Source: Candidatus Gastranaerophilales bacterium
GTDB taxonomy: Bacteria; Cyanobacteriota; Vampirovibrionia; Gastranaerophilales; Gastranaerophilaceae
Assembly (NCBI GenBank): GCA_944325655.1
Contig: CALVAW010000015.1
Span: forward strand, 1-44,157
DNA length: 44,157 bases
Direction of reading: 5' to 3'
A program made the position numbers and the translations under genes. Of this stretch, positions 23,561 through 32,018 are shown one piece after another; positions within the stretch are counted from its first letter, which is position 1; each line of letters opens with the position of its first letter. The notes beneath the pieces are model-generated. The model did no database searches, was not told the DNA's origin, and worked only from the letters and a program-made list of their open reading frames with translations.

Positions 23561-23592
23561 AAAAGAAGCTCCGTAACAGGAGCTTCTTTTTT
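23561..23592. terminator. Strong terminator after adk
   Basis: AAAAGAAGCTCC (23561-23572) and GGAGCTTCTTTT (23579-23590) form a perfect 12-bp stem with a GTAACA loop, followed by T. The A-rich left side makes it bidirectional. Confidence 0.9.
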
Positions 23593-23630
23593 AATAAACC
23601 AAACAGTCTGAGCATAACATATTAATAAAT

Positions 23631-23716
23631 TTAATATAAGTCCATTAGAATGTATTTTTAACTATACAATTTTTTTATAATCAAGTCAATAATACATTCT
23701 ATTAGACTTATATTAA
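23631..23716 (+). promoter_or_regulatory. 26-bp inverted repeat bracketing a -10 element (probable operator)
   Basis: Arm one (23631-23656) and arm two (23691-23716) match as inverted copies at 24 of 26 positions; the mismatches are at the 13th and 15th bases. The 34-bp spacer contains TATAAT at 23676-23681, predicting a start near 23688. Arm one therefore covers the -35 region and arm two covers about +4 to +29. A dimeric or tetrameric regulator bound to both arms would block the promoter. The gene downstream encodes a tandem AbrB-type protein, the natural candidate for autoregulation. Confidence 0.75.
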
Positions 23717-23733
23717 CATTTTAAAGGGCATAT

Positions 23734-24054
23734 ATGAAGAAAAAGCTAAATTCGAGTGGAAATGGTTGGGTGCTTTATTTTCAAAAGTCTTTATTGAAAC
23801 TCTTGGGCTATAATCCGGATGAGGTTAAAATTTTGATAACTTCTAAGAATAATTCTCTTTATTTTTCACCGGTTAATGAATGTGAGCTTGATAAGTATAA
23901 GAATAATATGGTAAGAAATTTTCAAAAAAGCGGCAGCGGTTATGGAATTTACTTGCCGGCTGCTTTGATTGAAGTAATGGAAGTTGATCCGGCGAATGAT
24001 TTAGTTGATGTATTAATAGATGAAAATAAATTAATAGTAAAAAAAGCTTATTAA
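23734..24054 (+). CDS. Tandem SpoVT/AbrB (MazE-like) domain DNA-binding protein
   Basis: 106 aa made of two similar halves. Residues 8-48 (SGNGWVLYFQKSLLKLLGY...) and 66-104 (SGSGYGIYLPAALIEVM...) each show the swapped-hairpin AbrB pattern: a G-rich turn, an aromatic strand, then P/S-x-x-L-I-E-V/L-L-G. Each ends in a strand (LYFSP, LIVKKA). Such proteins are antitoxins or transition-state regulators. No toxin ORF is adjacent, so a stand-alone regulator is more likely. AAAGGG lies six bases before the ATG. The large inverted repeat upstream is its probable operator. Confidence 0.78.
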   Translation: MKKKLNSSGNGWVLYFQKSLLKLLGYNPDEVKILITSKNNSLYFSPVNECELDKYKNNMVRNFQKSGSGYGIYLPAALIEVMEVDPANDLVDVLIDENKLIVKKAY

Positions 24055-24069
24055 TTCTTCTTTTAATTG

Positions 24070-24075
24070 TATAAT
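24070..24075 (+). promoter_or_regulatory. -10 element for map
   Basis: TATAAT preceded by ATTG; predicted start near 24082, 17 nt before the ATG, with GAGGT as ribosome binding site at 24088-24092. Confidence 0.5.
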
Positions 24076-24098
24076 AATGTTGAAGCAGAGGTAAAATT

Positions 24099-24848
24099 AT
24101 GATAAATAAAAAATCAAGAGAAGAAATTAAAATTATGCGACATGCAGGCTCTATTGTAGCTCTTGTGCATGAACAGATGGCCCGAGTTATTGAACCCGGT
24201 ATTTCTACTCTTGAATTGGATAAAATTGCTTTTGATATTATTAAAAAAAACAAAGCATTCCCTACTTTTTTGGGATATCAAGGTTTTCCTAATTCTATTT
24301 GTGCTTCAATCAATGAAGAGGTGGTGCATGGAATTCCTTCTCCGGATAGAATTTTAAAAGAGGGCGATATTGTCTCAATTGATGTTGGCGCTACATATCG
24401 AGGCATGGTAGGAGATGGAGCCTGGACATATCCTGTAGGCAAGGTTTCTTTAGATGTTCAAAATCTTTTAGAGGCAACAAAAAAGGCATTATATGCCGGT
24501 ATAGAAAAAATGATTCCAGATACTTTGCTTGAAAATGTTTCTGCTGCTATAGAAGATGTTGCTCTTGAAAATAAACTCGGAATTGTAAGACAATATGGCG
24601 GACATGGCGTAGGAAAAGAAATGCATGAAGAACCATTTTTATTTAATTACAGGACAAATTCAAATATAGTTATAAAGAAAAATTGTGCAATTGCGATTGA
24701 ACCTATGTTGAATTTGGGTTGTGATGAGGTACATTCATTGGCTGACGGTTGGACGGTCGTTACTGACGATAAAAAACCGTCTGCACATTTTGAACATACT
24801 GTGGTTGCAAGCGAAGACGGTCCTTTAATTATGACTCAATTATTATAA
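24099..24848 (+). CDS. map: Type I methionine aminopeptidase
   Basis: Removes the initiator Met from new proteins. 249 aa with all metal ligands and the substrate His in place: H78, D95, D106, H169 (GGHGVGKEMHEEP), E201 (AIEPMLNLG) and E232 (HFEHT). The order fits the family exactly. It has its own promoter after the AbrB-like gene. One base separates its stop from the end of the convergent EF-hand gene. Confidence 0.96.
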   Translation: MINKKSREEIKIMRHAGSIVALVHEQMARVIEPGISTLELDKIAFDIIKKNKAFPTFLGYQGFPNSICASINEEVVHGIPSPDRILKEGDIVSIDVGATYRGMVGDGAWTYPVGKVSLDVQNLLEATKKALYAGIEKMIPDTLLENVSAAIEDVALENKLGIVRQYGGHGVGKEMHEEPFLFNYRTNSNIVIKKNCAIAIEPMLNLGCDEVHSLADGWTVVTDDKKPSAHFEHTVVASEDGPLIMTQLL

Positions 24849-24849
24849 T

Positions 24850-25497
24850 CTATTCAGCTTCCATAAGATTTTTCTCAATAGCTGCTCTTAATGTTTCGTA
24901 AGTTTCTTGTCCTATTATGTTATCGATTAAGAAAAGCATCATTTCGCTTGCGGAATCTATATTGATTTTTCCGTCAAATTCTCCTGACATGTAGCCTTTA
25001 AAATTTTCATCAATTTTAAATTGATCCAAATTTTTGTAATAACTTGCAAATTCTTCCGCACTTAATTTTCCTGAAGAATCTGAAGCGCCCATTCCTTCAT
25101 CAATTATTTGAAACATAATTGAGGATACTGTATATGCATCTACAATTCTGTTAAAATCATCGTATTGTGTTAAATCTTTGGTTTGCTCAAGAGTATATTC
25201 TGAAAGGCTAACTTCTCCGTCACCATCTTTATCCATTGTAAGAATGTCGCCTTCGCCAAGTTTTAAAAGTTGTTCATTATAATCTTTTTCATTATTTGGG
25301 TCTTTACCTTCCATAAAGTCATATTCATAACCTATTTTATCGCTTTGTTTAAAATATTCTCTATAAATTTCTTCTTCTGAAAAATTCAGTTCATCTTGTT
25401 TTTTTAATAAATTTAGAAGGGTTAAGTCGTTTATTTCGTGCTGTTGTCGCCAATTAATCATATTGTCGTATGATTGAATGCCTGTAATGTTTGTCAT
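24850..25497 (-). CDS. EF-hand protein, function unknown
   Basis: 215 aa, acidic, with no signal peptide. A canonical EF-hand loop is at residues 89-100 (DKDGDGEVSLSE: acidic residues at positions 1, 3, 5 and 12). Two weaker loops follow: ASDSSGKLSAEEF and GEFDGKINIDSASE. Calcium binding is therefore likely. The N-terminus (MTNITGIQSYDNMINWRQQ) is a short uncharged segment before a helical region. GGAG lies ten bases before the ATG. It diverges from the coiled-coil gene at 25650. The role is unknown. Confidence 0.8.
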   Translation of the reverse strand: MTNITGIQSYDNMINWRQQHEINDLTLLNLLKKQDELNFSEEEIYREYFKQSDKIGYEYDFMEGKDPNNEKDYNEQLLKLGEGDILTMDKDGDGEVSLSEYTLEQTKDLTQYDDFNRIVDAYTVSSIMFQIIDEGMGASDSSGKLSAEEFASYYKNLDQFKIDENFKGYMSGEFDGKINIDSASEMMLFLIDNIIGQETYETLRAAIEKNLMEAE

Positions 25498-25583
25498 TAT
25501 ACTTTTCTCCTCTTGTTTGTATAAAAATAAAAAGAAATATATAAAAAATATTGCTATTTATGTTAAGAAATGTAACTAATTTA

Positions 25584-25589
25584 TATAAT
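25584..25589 (+). promoter_or_regulatory. -10 element for the coiled-coil protein gene
   Basis: TATAAT in the 152-nt region between two divergent genes, predicting a start near 25596 and a 54-nt leader before 25650. Confidence 0.4.
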
Positions 25590-25649
25590 TTTGAAATCAT
25601 GTTTATATATTTGTTTTTATTAATATGTAAGTAAAAAAGGTTTAAAATT

Positions 25650-26069
25650 ATGTTAATAGATCTTCTAAATATCATGAATAATGACGCTTCGGCAAATGAA
25701 ATTGAAACACAGATGACTAAAAATAGCATGGCCATTCGTTTAAGACAAAAGCAGTCATCTTCAAAAATTTCTGAAATTCATGCAAAATATGATGTCGAAA
25801 AAGAAAGAATAAGAAATGAGATAAATAGTCTTGATGATGATGCATCAAGTGATGAATATCAAGATTTGATGTCTGAATTGAATGACATTAAAGATGCAGA
25901 AGAAAGAGAAGTTGAAGTTGAAGAAAATGCCGCAAATGACTATGAAACAGGCGTTCAACTGGAAAATGATAATCTTTCAACCAGATTAGAAGCACTAAAA
26001 GCAGATAATGAATCTTTAAAAGAAATGCATCAGCAAAACATTGAAAGCAGTTTCGGATATTTTAAATAG
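25650..26069 (+). CDS. Small coiled-coil protein, function unknown
   Basis: 139 aa, almost entirely predicted alpha-helix: charged heptads at residues 40-80 (SEIHAKYDVEKERIRNEI) and 85-130 (EREVEVEENAANDYETG, LSTRLEALKADNESLKEM). No Cys, no signal peptide, no membrane segment. Such all-helical small proteins include secretion chaperones, needle/filament subunits and nucleoid or scaffold factors; nothing discriminates here. AAGG lies nine bases upstream of the ATG. A good terminator follows. Confidence 0.75.
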   Translation: MLIDLLNIMNNDASANEIETQMTKNSMAIRLRQKQSSSKISEIHAKYDVEKERIRNEINSLDDDASSDEYQDLMSELNDIKDAEEREVEVEENAANDYETGVQLENDNLSTRLEALKADNESLKEMHQQNIESSFGYFK

Positions 26070-26087
26070 AGAGAATAAGTAAATTTT

Positions 26088-26116
26088 AAGCCCTGCTCAA
26101 GACGAGAGGGCTTTTT
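26088..26116 (+). terminator. Rho-independent terminator
   Basis: AAGCCCT (26088-26094) pairs with AGGGCTT (26107-26113). CTC/GAG extends the stem inside after a bulged G, the loop is AAGAC, and the T-tract is 26112-26116. Confidence 0.85.
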
Positions 26117-26244
26117 GATGTTAAAAAAATAAAAATCTGCTATTATGTTGTTAACAAAACTTAATTAAAAAATTAAAGAATTTATAAATAATGTCGATAA
26201 AAAAGTGTAAGCTGTAAAATTTACGGCATAAGAGGATATTCATT

Positions 26245-27360
26245 GTGTTAAATGTAAAAAATGATTTGTTTTTGAATAGCGTTGGAGATTTAATAAGTGC
26301 TACTTCAGTTAATCACGAACACACTATTTTAATAGTTGATGATGAAATAAATAATTTACAGCTTTTAAAGAGAACCCTTCGAGGTAAATATAATGTTTTA
26401 ACCGCTTCAAATGGGCTTGAGGGTCTTGAGATTTTAAAAAGAAATATAAATGATATTTCTTTAATAGTTTCAGATCATAAAATGCCAATAATGGAAGGAA
26501 CTAAATTTCTTGAAGAAGCTAATGATATTGCACCAGATGTAATAAAAATTCTTTTAACGGGATTTTCTGATATCGAAATTTTAACTGATGCTGTAAATAA
26601 ATGTAATTTGTTTCAATATATTTTAAAACCTTTTGATCCTGATGAGCTGAAGGAAGTTGTAAAAAACGGATTGGATAAATTTGATCTTGCAAGTTCGAAA
26701 TCAATGATTTTAAAGGATTTAAAGGAATTATTTTATAAAACAATAAAATCTATTGCTTCTGCTCTTGATGCAAAAGACCCGTATACACATGGTCATTCTA
26801 TGCGTGTTACTTTATATTCTATAATTCTTGCAAAGGAATTAAATGTACCTGATGATCAACTTGAATTAATAGAAACAGCCGGTTTGTTGCATGATATCGG
26901 TAAAATTGCAATTCCTCAAGCTATTTTGTGTAAACCGGGAAAACTTACAGATACTGAATTTGTTGTTATGAAATCTCATCCTTCAAATTCTGAAAAGCTA
27001 ATAGCAAGTATTAAAAAGCTTCATGAGGTTTCTCCGGGGGTTAAACATCATCATGAAAGATGGGATGGAAGAGGATACCCTGATGGCTTAAAAGGAGAAG
27101 AAATACCTTTTGCTGCAAGAGTTATAGCTCTTGCGGATACTTATGATGCGATGACATCAACTCGTTCATATAGGGTTGCGCTTTCACATGAAACTGCAAT
27201 TAATGAGATAGAAAAATGTGCAGGAAGTCAATTTGATCCGCAATTGGCAAGAAAATTTGTTGAAATACAAGATATTATAAAGGCTGCAAAAGAAAATCCC
27301 GAAGAATATTATCTAAAATATTCAACTTTATATAAAGAGATTAATGTAGGGCATGATTAA
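26245..27360 (+). CDS. Response regulator with HD-GYP c-di-GMP phosphodiesterase domain
   Basis: 371 aa. A receiver domain (about 27-145) has ILIVDDE, phospho-acceptor D77 in IVSDHKMP, T105 and K128. An HD-GYP domain (about 160-350) has GHSMRVT, HDIGK (216-220), KSHP, HHHERWDGRGYPDGL (GYP intact) and LADTYDAMTS. The output should hydrolyse c-di-GMP under control of phosphorylation. No cognate kinase is adjacent. GTG start with AGAGGAT about seven bases upstream; a GCTGTA/TACGGC hairpin (26211-26227) precedes it. The stop region overlaps the convergent PHP gene by 20 nt. Confidence 0.93.
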   Translation: MLNVKNDLFLNSVGDLISATSVNHEHTILIVDDEINNLQLLKRTLRGKYNVLTASNGLEGLEILKRNINDISLIVSDHKMPIMEGTKFLEEANDIAPDVIKILLTGFSDIEILTDAVNKCNLFQYILKPFDPDELKEVVKNGLDKFDLASSKSMILKDLKELFYKTIKSIASALDAKDPYTHGHSMRVTLYSIILAKELNVPDDQLELIETAGLLHDIGKIAIPQAILCKPGKLTDTEFVVMKSHPSNSEKLIASIKKLHEVSPGVKHHHERWDGRGYPDGLKGEEIPFAARVIALADTYDAMTSTRSYRVALSHETAINEIEKCAGSQFDPQLARKFVEIQDIIKAAKENPEEYYLKYSTLYKEINVGHD

Positions 27361-27994
27361 GCAGGTCCTTGTGTTCGTCTGAACCGCCTGTTTCTATGAG
27401 GTTAAAGTTTTTTGCTATTTTGAAGGGCAGTTGCCTTGAGCTGAATTTTATTATACCTCTGAAACGGTCGTAGGGGTAATATGTTTCAATTCCGTCTAAA
27501 CCAAGATTTTTCAGACTTTTAACAAAATTATTTAAAGAAAATACGTTACAACAACAAGGATGCGCAAGAACGGCAATTCCTCCGGCTTCGTGTATAATTT
27601 CTATTACTTTTTTGGGGTGTCTTGATTTAAAGAGGCGAATTAAATCGTTTTTTGTTTCTTTTTCATTTTTTGCGCAGATTTCTTTTAGTTTTTCATTTTT
27701 TATATCAATCCCGTAGCCCAAAATGTGCAACAGAGACATTTTATAAAAACAATCAAATTCTACACCTTTAATCAAAATCGGATCATTTTCGTATTTAGAA
27801 TTTAGGTATCCTTTTATTGTATTATGATCGGTAATTGAAATATATTTCATGTTGAGTTTTTTTGCTTGCTCAACAAGAAAATCAAAATCCTTTTCGCCAT
27901 CAGAAAAATTTGAGTGTATATGCAAATTTATTTTTGAAAAAAAATCTTCTTTTTGAAAATTTAAAAATAATTCTTTAATGTTCATTTGTTGCAT
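27341..27994 (-). CDS. PHP-domain phosphoesterase (TrpH/RNase AM-like)
   Basis: 217 aa. PHP metal-binding motifs in order: NLHIHSNFSDG, SITDHNT, GVEFDC, LAHPCCC and GGSDEH. The family includes the 5'-3' exonuclease RNase AM (YciV/TrpH), which degrades short oligonucleotides and 3',5'-nucleotide bisphosphate, and histidinol phosphatases; length and motif order favour the former. Start complementary to 27992-27994, with AGAGA upstream. It overlaps the HD-GYP gene end to end, which may couple their levels through antisense RNA. Confidence 0.88.
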   Translation of the reverse strand: MQQMNIKELFLNFQKEDFFSKINLHIHSNFSDGEKDFDFLVEQAKKLNMKYISITDHNTIKGYLNSKYENDPILIKGVEFDCFYKMSLLHILGYGIDIKNEKLKEICAKNEKETKNDLIRLFKSRHPKKVIEIIHEAGGIAVLAHPCCCNVFSLNNFVKSLKNLGLDGIETYYPYDRFRGIIKFSSRQLPFKIAKNFNLIETGGSDEHKDLLNHALH

Positions 27995-28012
27995 AAATGT
28001 CTCTAAAAATAG

Positions 28013-28018
28013 TATAAT
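28013..28018 (+). promoter_or_regulatory. -10 element for the membrane-protein pair
   Basis: TATAAT with predicted start near 28025, just at AAAGGAG, which serves as ribosome binding site for 28039. Confidence 0.4.
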
Positions 28019-28038
28019 CCGATAAAGGAGATTTTAAT

Positions 28039-28803
28039 ATGTTTGTTAATTATTTTCAAGATTTGTTTAAGATTTTAGCTGAGTCTTTTTTATTTTCTTT
28101 TAAAAAGTTTAAAGCATTAATGCCTTATATGTGGATAATGATTATAATTCAAGTTATTTCTTATATGTCTATTTTATGGTCTGTATCTTTATTTGAACAA
28201 AATTTAATTAATATAAAAAATATTTTAGTATTTATTTTTGCTTTAATTTTATATTTTGTTGCAATGTTTTTTATGTATAAAAAAGTTTTATCTTTTCTTG
28301 CATTAGAGCAAAATGAAGAAGAATTTTCATGTTTAAAAACTCTTAAAGCTCTTTTGACTCTTACAATATTTAATTTAATTCCGGTATTGGTTTTTATTTT
28401 GGGAATTTTTGCTTCAAGTTTCTTTTTCAATTTAAGCAAAGTTTTTATGAGATGTGTTAATATTTTTTCGATAGTTTTTTATATTTCCATGAGTCTTGCG
28501 TTGGTTGAAATTGCAAGACAGAAAGCAAATAATTTCGTTGCGGTTCTTAAATCGATTAAGTTCTTTTTCAAAAATATTTTCTATACTTTGCCTTTATTTC
28601 TTGTTGTTTATGTATTAGCTTTTGTTTTAAAATTTATAGTCTTGGCGCTGGTTATATATGTGTTTTGGCATTTAAAAGTTTTGTTTGTTATAAATAATTT
28701 AAACTTTCTTGATTCAATTTTAAGTGTACTTTCAATATATTTTTATGCGGTTTTATATCTTGGTGTTCAATTAAATTTAGTAAAAAATCTTGAAAGGAAA
28801 TAA
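28039..28803 (+). CDS. Polytopic membrane protein A, function unknown
   Basis: 254 aa with about six membrane helices separated by short loops. No enzymatic motif is seen. AAAGGAG lies eight bases before the ATG. It ends one base before the next gene, which encodes a protein of the same size and topology, so the two may be subunits of one complex or products of a duplication. Possibly related to small DUF975/GPDPase-type membrane domains, but I cannot place it. Confidence 0.75.
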   Translation: MFVNYFQDLFKILAESFLFSFKKFKALMPYMWIMIIIQVISYMSILWSVSLFEQNLINIKNILVFIFALILYFVAMFFMYKKVLSFLALEQNEEEFSCLKTLKALLTLTIFNLIPVLVFILGIFASSFFFNLSKVFMRCVNIFSIVFYISMSLALVEIARQKANNFVAVLKSIKFFFKNIFYTLPLFLVVYVLAFVLKFIVLALVIYVFWHLKVLFVINNLNFLDSILSVLSIYFYAVLYLGVQLNLVKNLERK

Positions 28804-28804
28804 A

Positions 28805-29560
28805 ATGGTAAATACAAAAAATTTGCTTAAAATAAGTTTTGAATTTTATAAAAAATATATAAAAGAATATTTGTTAATGTTAATAAAACCTATATTAGTC
28901 GGGGTATTGGGTATTATTTTAATGCCTTTAATGTTTATTAATCCTGTTTTTGCGCTTTTAACCATTTTTATTACTTTGCCTTGCATTTTTTATTCTTTTT
29001 GGCGCGGTATTATGATAACTTATACATTAAATTATGCTGCGCATGGTATGTATAAAAAAAGTACTTACCATAGTTTAAAAGAGCTTTTTATTTTGACTAA
29101 AAAAAATGAAAAAGAACTTGCTTTATGGATAACTTATATTGCCATATTGTCGATTATAGGCTATATTCCGGCATTTATTTTATCATTTTTATTTTTGCCT
29201 GTGAATTTTGTCGATTTTTTGAATTTTCCGTCAGGAACAATGAGTTTTTTGCAAGAACTTTTATCGGCAAAGATTATGGTCATTTATGTTATTAATACCC
29301 TTATTTTAATACCTTTTTTAAATTATTCTCAACAAGCTTTTTATTTTAAAAAACCCGAAGAGAAATTTTTTAATTTAATCGTGAATTGTTATAAAAGAAT
29401 AAATCTGCAGGGTTATTTAATTGCCTTGTTTGTTGTTTTGGCGGGATTTGTTTTAACTTCAAATTCTCTTTTGATATTTTTGGTGTTATTTTTCAATGTA
29501 TTTATATACGGATTAAATATGTTTTGGTGGGAAAGTGGGAATAATTTGTCTCAATCATAG
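28805..29560 (+). CDS. Polytopic membrane protein B, function unknown
   Basis: 251 aa from the ATG at 28805, chosen because GAAAGGAAA lies just upstream (an in-frame TTG is at 28790). About six membrane segments, including the double segment IKPILVGVLGIILMPLMF. Same size and layout as its upstream neighbour, with a similar start (LLKISFEFYKKYIKEY) and a C-terminal membrane segment. Its last ten bases overlap the end of the convergent GGDEF gene. Confidence 0.75.
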   Translation: MVNTKNLLKISFEFYKKYIKEYLLMLIKPILVGVLGIILMPLMFINPVFALLTIFITLPCIFYSFWRGIMITYTLNYAAHGMYKKSTYHSLKELFILTKKNEKELALWITYIAILSIIGYIPAFILSFLFLPVNFVDFLNFPSGTMSFLQELLSAKIMVIYVINTLILIPFLNYSQQAFYFKKPEEKFFNLIVNCYKRINLQGYLIALFVVLAGFVLTSNSLLIFLVLFFNVFIYGLNMFWWESGNNLSQS

Positions 29561-30933
29561 ATAACAACTTTATTTCTTCCTGTTTCTTTTGCTTTGTAGA
29601 GGGCTTCATCGGCTTTTTGATACAATATGTGAGGGTCTTTATCATTTTTATTGTACTCGCTTACCCCTATTGAAATTGTAACGGAAATTTCTTTAACATC
29701 TTTAATATTATATTCTTCTATATTGATTTTTTTCTTTTCAACTTGTTTTCTTAATCTTTCTGCCACAATTATTGCTTCATCAAGTTTGGTATGAGGAAGC
29801 AGGAATATAAATTCTTCTCCGCCATATCTTGAGGCTATATCTTCTTCTCTTAATTCTTTTTTGATTGTTTTTGCTATAGTCTTTAAAACACAATCTCCAA
29901 CTGCGTGTCCGTATGTGTCATTTACTTTTTTGAAAAAATCAATATCGGACATAATGCAACATAGCGGTTGATTTTGTCTTTTTGCGGCTGCTGTTGTTTC
30001 TTTTAATCTTTTTTCGAATTGATGTCTGTTGTTATAACCTGTTAGAGCATCAAGCGTTGCATATTCCAATACTTCTACGTATGATTTTGCTCTGGATAGT
30101 GTAATTTGTGCTTGTTGTTTGATTTCTTCCAGATATTCTATTTCTTTTTTTGTTATTTTGTCAAAATGATTGTATGCAACTATTGCCCCATAAGCTTTTG
30201 AATCAACTATAAGAGGAAAAATCCCCATTTTTCCGTCTTGTTTAATAATTGTTTGAGATTTTGGCGTAATTTCTTCTAAATATTCATATATTTTGTTGTC
30301 GGAACAGTTTTTTGGCCATATTAGTTTATATTCTTTTTTGTTTTTATTTTTTATAAAAATATAAATTAAATGTTCTGAGATAAATTGGTCTATCATTTCG
30401 CCCATAATAGGCAGTATATAATCTAATTCATATTGGGTTTCGGTTATTTTTGCAATGTTTCTTACGGTTTGATGAAATTTGGAGCTTATTTTTATCATTT
30501 CTTTATTTTTTAACGTAGCCGTAAGCATTGATATTTGGGCTATAACAAGAGGTAAAATTTCAAAAAAATTGTTTTTGGGGTTAATTTTCTCACAGGATTT
30601 TAATTTAACTATTCCTAAGGTCTTATTTTTTTGACATATAGGAAAATATAGCGTATTTTCGTCTATTTCGTATGTGCTTTTTTGTATTAAAAAATTATCG
30701 AATTGTTTTTTAATTTTTAAATTTTCTTCACTGTGTGCAAGGTTTTCCCAAGGTTTTGTAAAATCTTTTAAAAGAAAAGAATATTCATCCATCATATAGA
30801 TTTTTAATTCATCTATTGTAAAAAAAAGCCTCAGGGCTTTAGAAAAGTTTTCCAAAAGATCATTTCTGTCTTTTGCTTCTTCAAAAGATTTAACTAAAGT
30901 GTATGAAAAATTATAGAGAATTTCTGATTCCAT
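29551..30933 (-). CDS. GAF-like sensor diguanylate cyclase (GGDEF)
   Basis: 460 aa. A C-terminal GGDEF domain (about 290-460) starts with DALTGYNNRHQFE and has DIDFFKKVNDTYGH (metal and GTP contacts) and an intact GGEEF active site. RxxD lies five residues before it (REED-IASRY-GGEEF), the allosteric c-di-GMP inhibitory I-site. The N-terminal 280 residues look like one or two divergent GAF domains with a linking helix, giving cytoplasmic sensing; there is no membrane segment. Its start follows directly on the stop of the TPR gene upstream (TAGATG), so they are coupled. Confidence 0.93.
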   Translation of the reverse strand: MESEILYNFSYTLVKSFEEAKDRNDLLENFSKALRLFFTIDELKIYMMDEYSFLLKDFTKPWENLAHSEENLKIKKQFDNFLIQKSTYEIDENTLYFPICQKNKTLGIVKLKSCEKINPKNNFFEILPLVIAQISMLTATLKNKEMIKISSKFHQTVRNIAKITETQYELDYILPIMGEMIDQFISEHLIYIFIKNKNKKEYKLIWPKNCSDNKIYEYLEEITPKSQTIIKQDGKMGIFPLIVDSKAYGAIVAYNHFDKITKKEIEYLEEIKQQAQITLSRAKSYVEVLEYATLDALTGYNNRHQFEKRLKETTAAAKRQNQPLCCIMSDIDFFKKVNDTYGHAVGDCVLKTIAKTIKKELREEDIASRYGGEEFIFLLPHTKLDEAIIVAERLRKQVEKKKINIEEYNIKDVKEISVTISIGVSEYNKNDKDPHILYQKADEALYKAKETGRNKVVIYD

Positions 30934-31998
30934 CTATAAATCACCCATAAAAACTTTTCTTCCTTCACAAATTTTAAAATCATTAATGATTTTTTCTTCT
31001 GTATTTTTATTTGAATCGTCTAATATTAATTTTCCTGCTTTGTATTTTGTATGAATATTATTCTCTTCATCTTCTTTTAATTTTTCAAAATATTCACTGT
31101 CGCTAAAAAGTGCTATTTTTTGGTTAACTTCAGACAATACATCGAATATGTATCTTGTTTTTTCAGGATTGTTTTTTAAATTAAGTATTAAAGCTGCTTT
31201 TTTAAATTCTTCTGCAGCGCCTTTGTAATCTTTCATATCTTTTAAAATTATAGCAAGATTAAAATGTGCTTCATATTCAAAAGGCTCTATTTCCATCGCT
31301 TTGCAATAGTAATATCCGGCTTGATTTTGGTTCTTTAAAAGTTGGTGAATTAAACCAAGATTGTAATTTGAGTTGTAGGATTTTAAAATATTAACAGCTT
31401 CTTCATAGGAATCGCTTGCTTTTTGAAGATAATGCCTGCTTGAATTTTTATTAAGACCGGCGAGCAAGGATTTGGTTCTATATGCAATTCCCATGTTGTA
31501 GTATGCAACGCCTCTGTTGTGAATATATGATTTTTTGCTGTCTACTAAAAAAGGAATTTTTATGAAATGGGGTTTGTTTGCAATAACTTTTTTGTATTGT
31601 TCAATGGCTTCATCTGTTTTATATGTTTCTGCAAGTATTATTGCATAATCTATTCTTGCAACTTCATAATCAGGGTTTACTTCAAGTGCTTTTTCATAGT
31701 TTTTTAGAGCAGAGTAATAATCTTCATAAACAACATAAATGTTTGCAAGGTTATACATTGCTCTATAGTGTTTTGGATGGAGTTTTATTCCTTTTTCATA
31801 GAAATATATTGCCTTGGATAAATCTTGTTTTTTAAAGGCTTTATCTCCTTTATATACCCAATAATATCCTCTGAATTTATTTATCTCTCTTTTATAGAAG
31901 TCAAAAAATATAAAAATACTTAATGCAAAAATTGTGATGAGCACTGCACTTATCACTTTTGCAAGAGTTGATTCAAAGATTTTTTTCAATTTTTTCAT
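30934..31998 (-). CDS. Membrane-anchored TPR protein
   Basis: 354 aa. One N-terminal membrane helix (about 13-31), then at least six tetratricopeptide repeats (AFKKQDLSKAIYFYEKGI, HYRAMYNLANIYVVYEDYYSA, and so on) to about residue 280, and a charged tail. The repeats would face either the cytoplasm or periplasm as a protein-binding scaffold. Lies between another TPR gene (20 nt upstream) and the GGDEF gene, with which it is translationally coupled; a link to c-di-GMP signalling is inferred from that. Confidence 0.9.
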   Translation of the reverse strand: MKKLKKIFESTLAKVISAVLITIFALSIFIFFDFYKREINKFRGYYWVYKGDKAFKKQDLSKAIYFYEKGIKLHPKHYRAMYNLANIYVVYEDYYSALKNYEKALEVNPDYEVARIDYAIILAETYKTDEAIEQYKKVIANKPHFIKIPFLVDSKKSYIHNRGVAYYNMGIAYRTKSLLAGLNKNSSRHYLQKASDSYEEAVNILKSYNSNYNLGLIHQLLKNQNQAGYYYCKAMEIEPFEYEAHFNLAIILKDMKDYKGAAEEFKKAALILNLKNNPEKTRYIFDVLSEVNQKIALFSDSEYFEKLKEDEENNIHTKYKAGKLILDDSNKNTEEKIINDFKICEGRKVFMGDL

Positions 31999-32018
31999 TT
32001 TGGTGAAGGTTATTTATT

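Noticed and set aside
23734-24054. Toxin-antitoxin pair around the AbrB-like gene
   Set aside because: The next gene is map and the previous one adk; there is no small toxin ORF on either strand beside it.
25454-25735. 93-codon minus-strand frame overlapping the EF-hand gene start
   Set aside because: It overlaps two better-supported genes and the intergenic promoter region.
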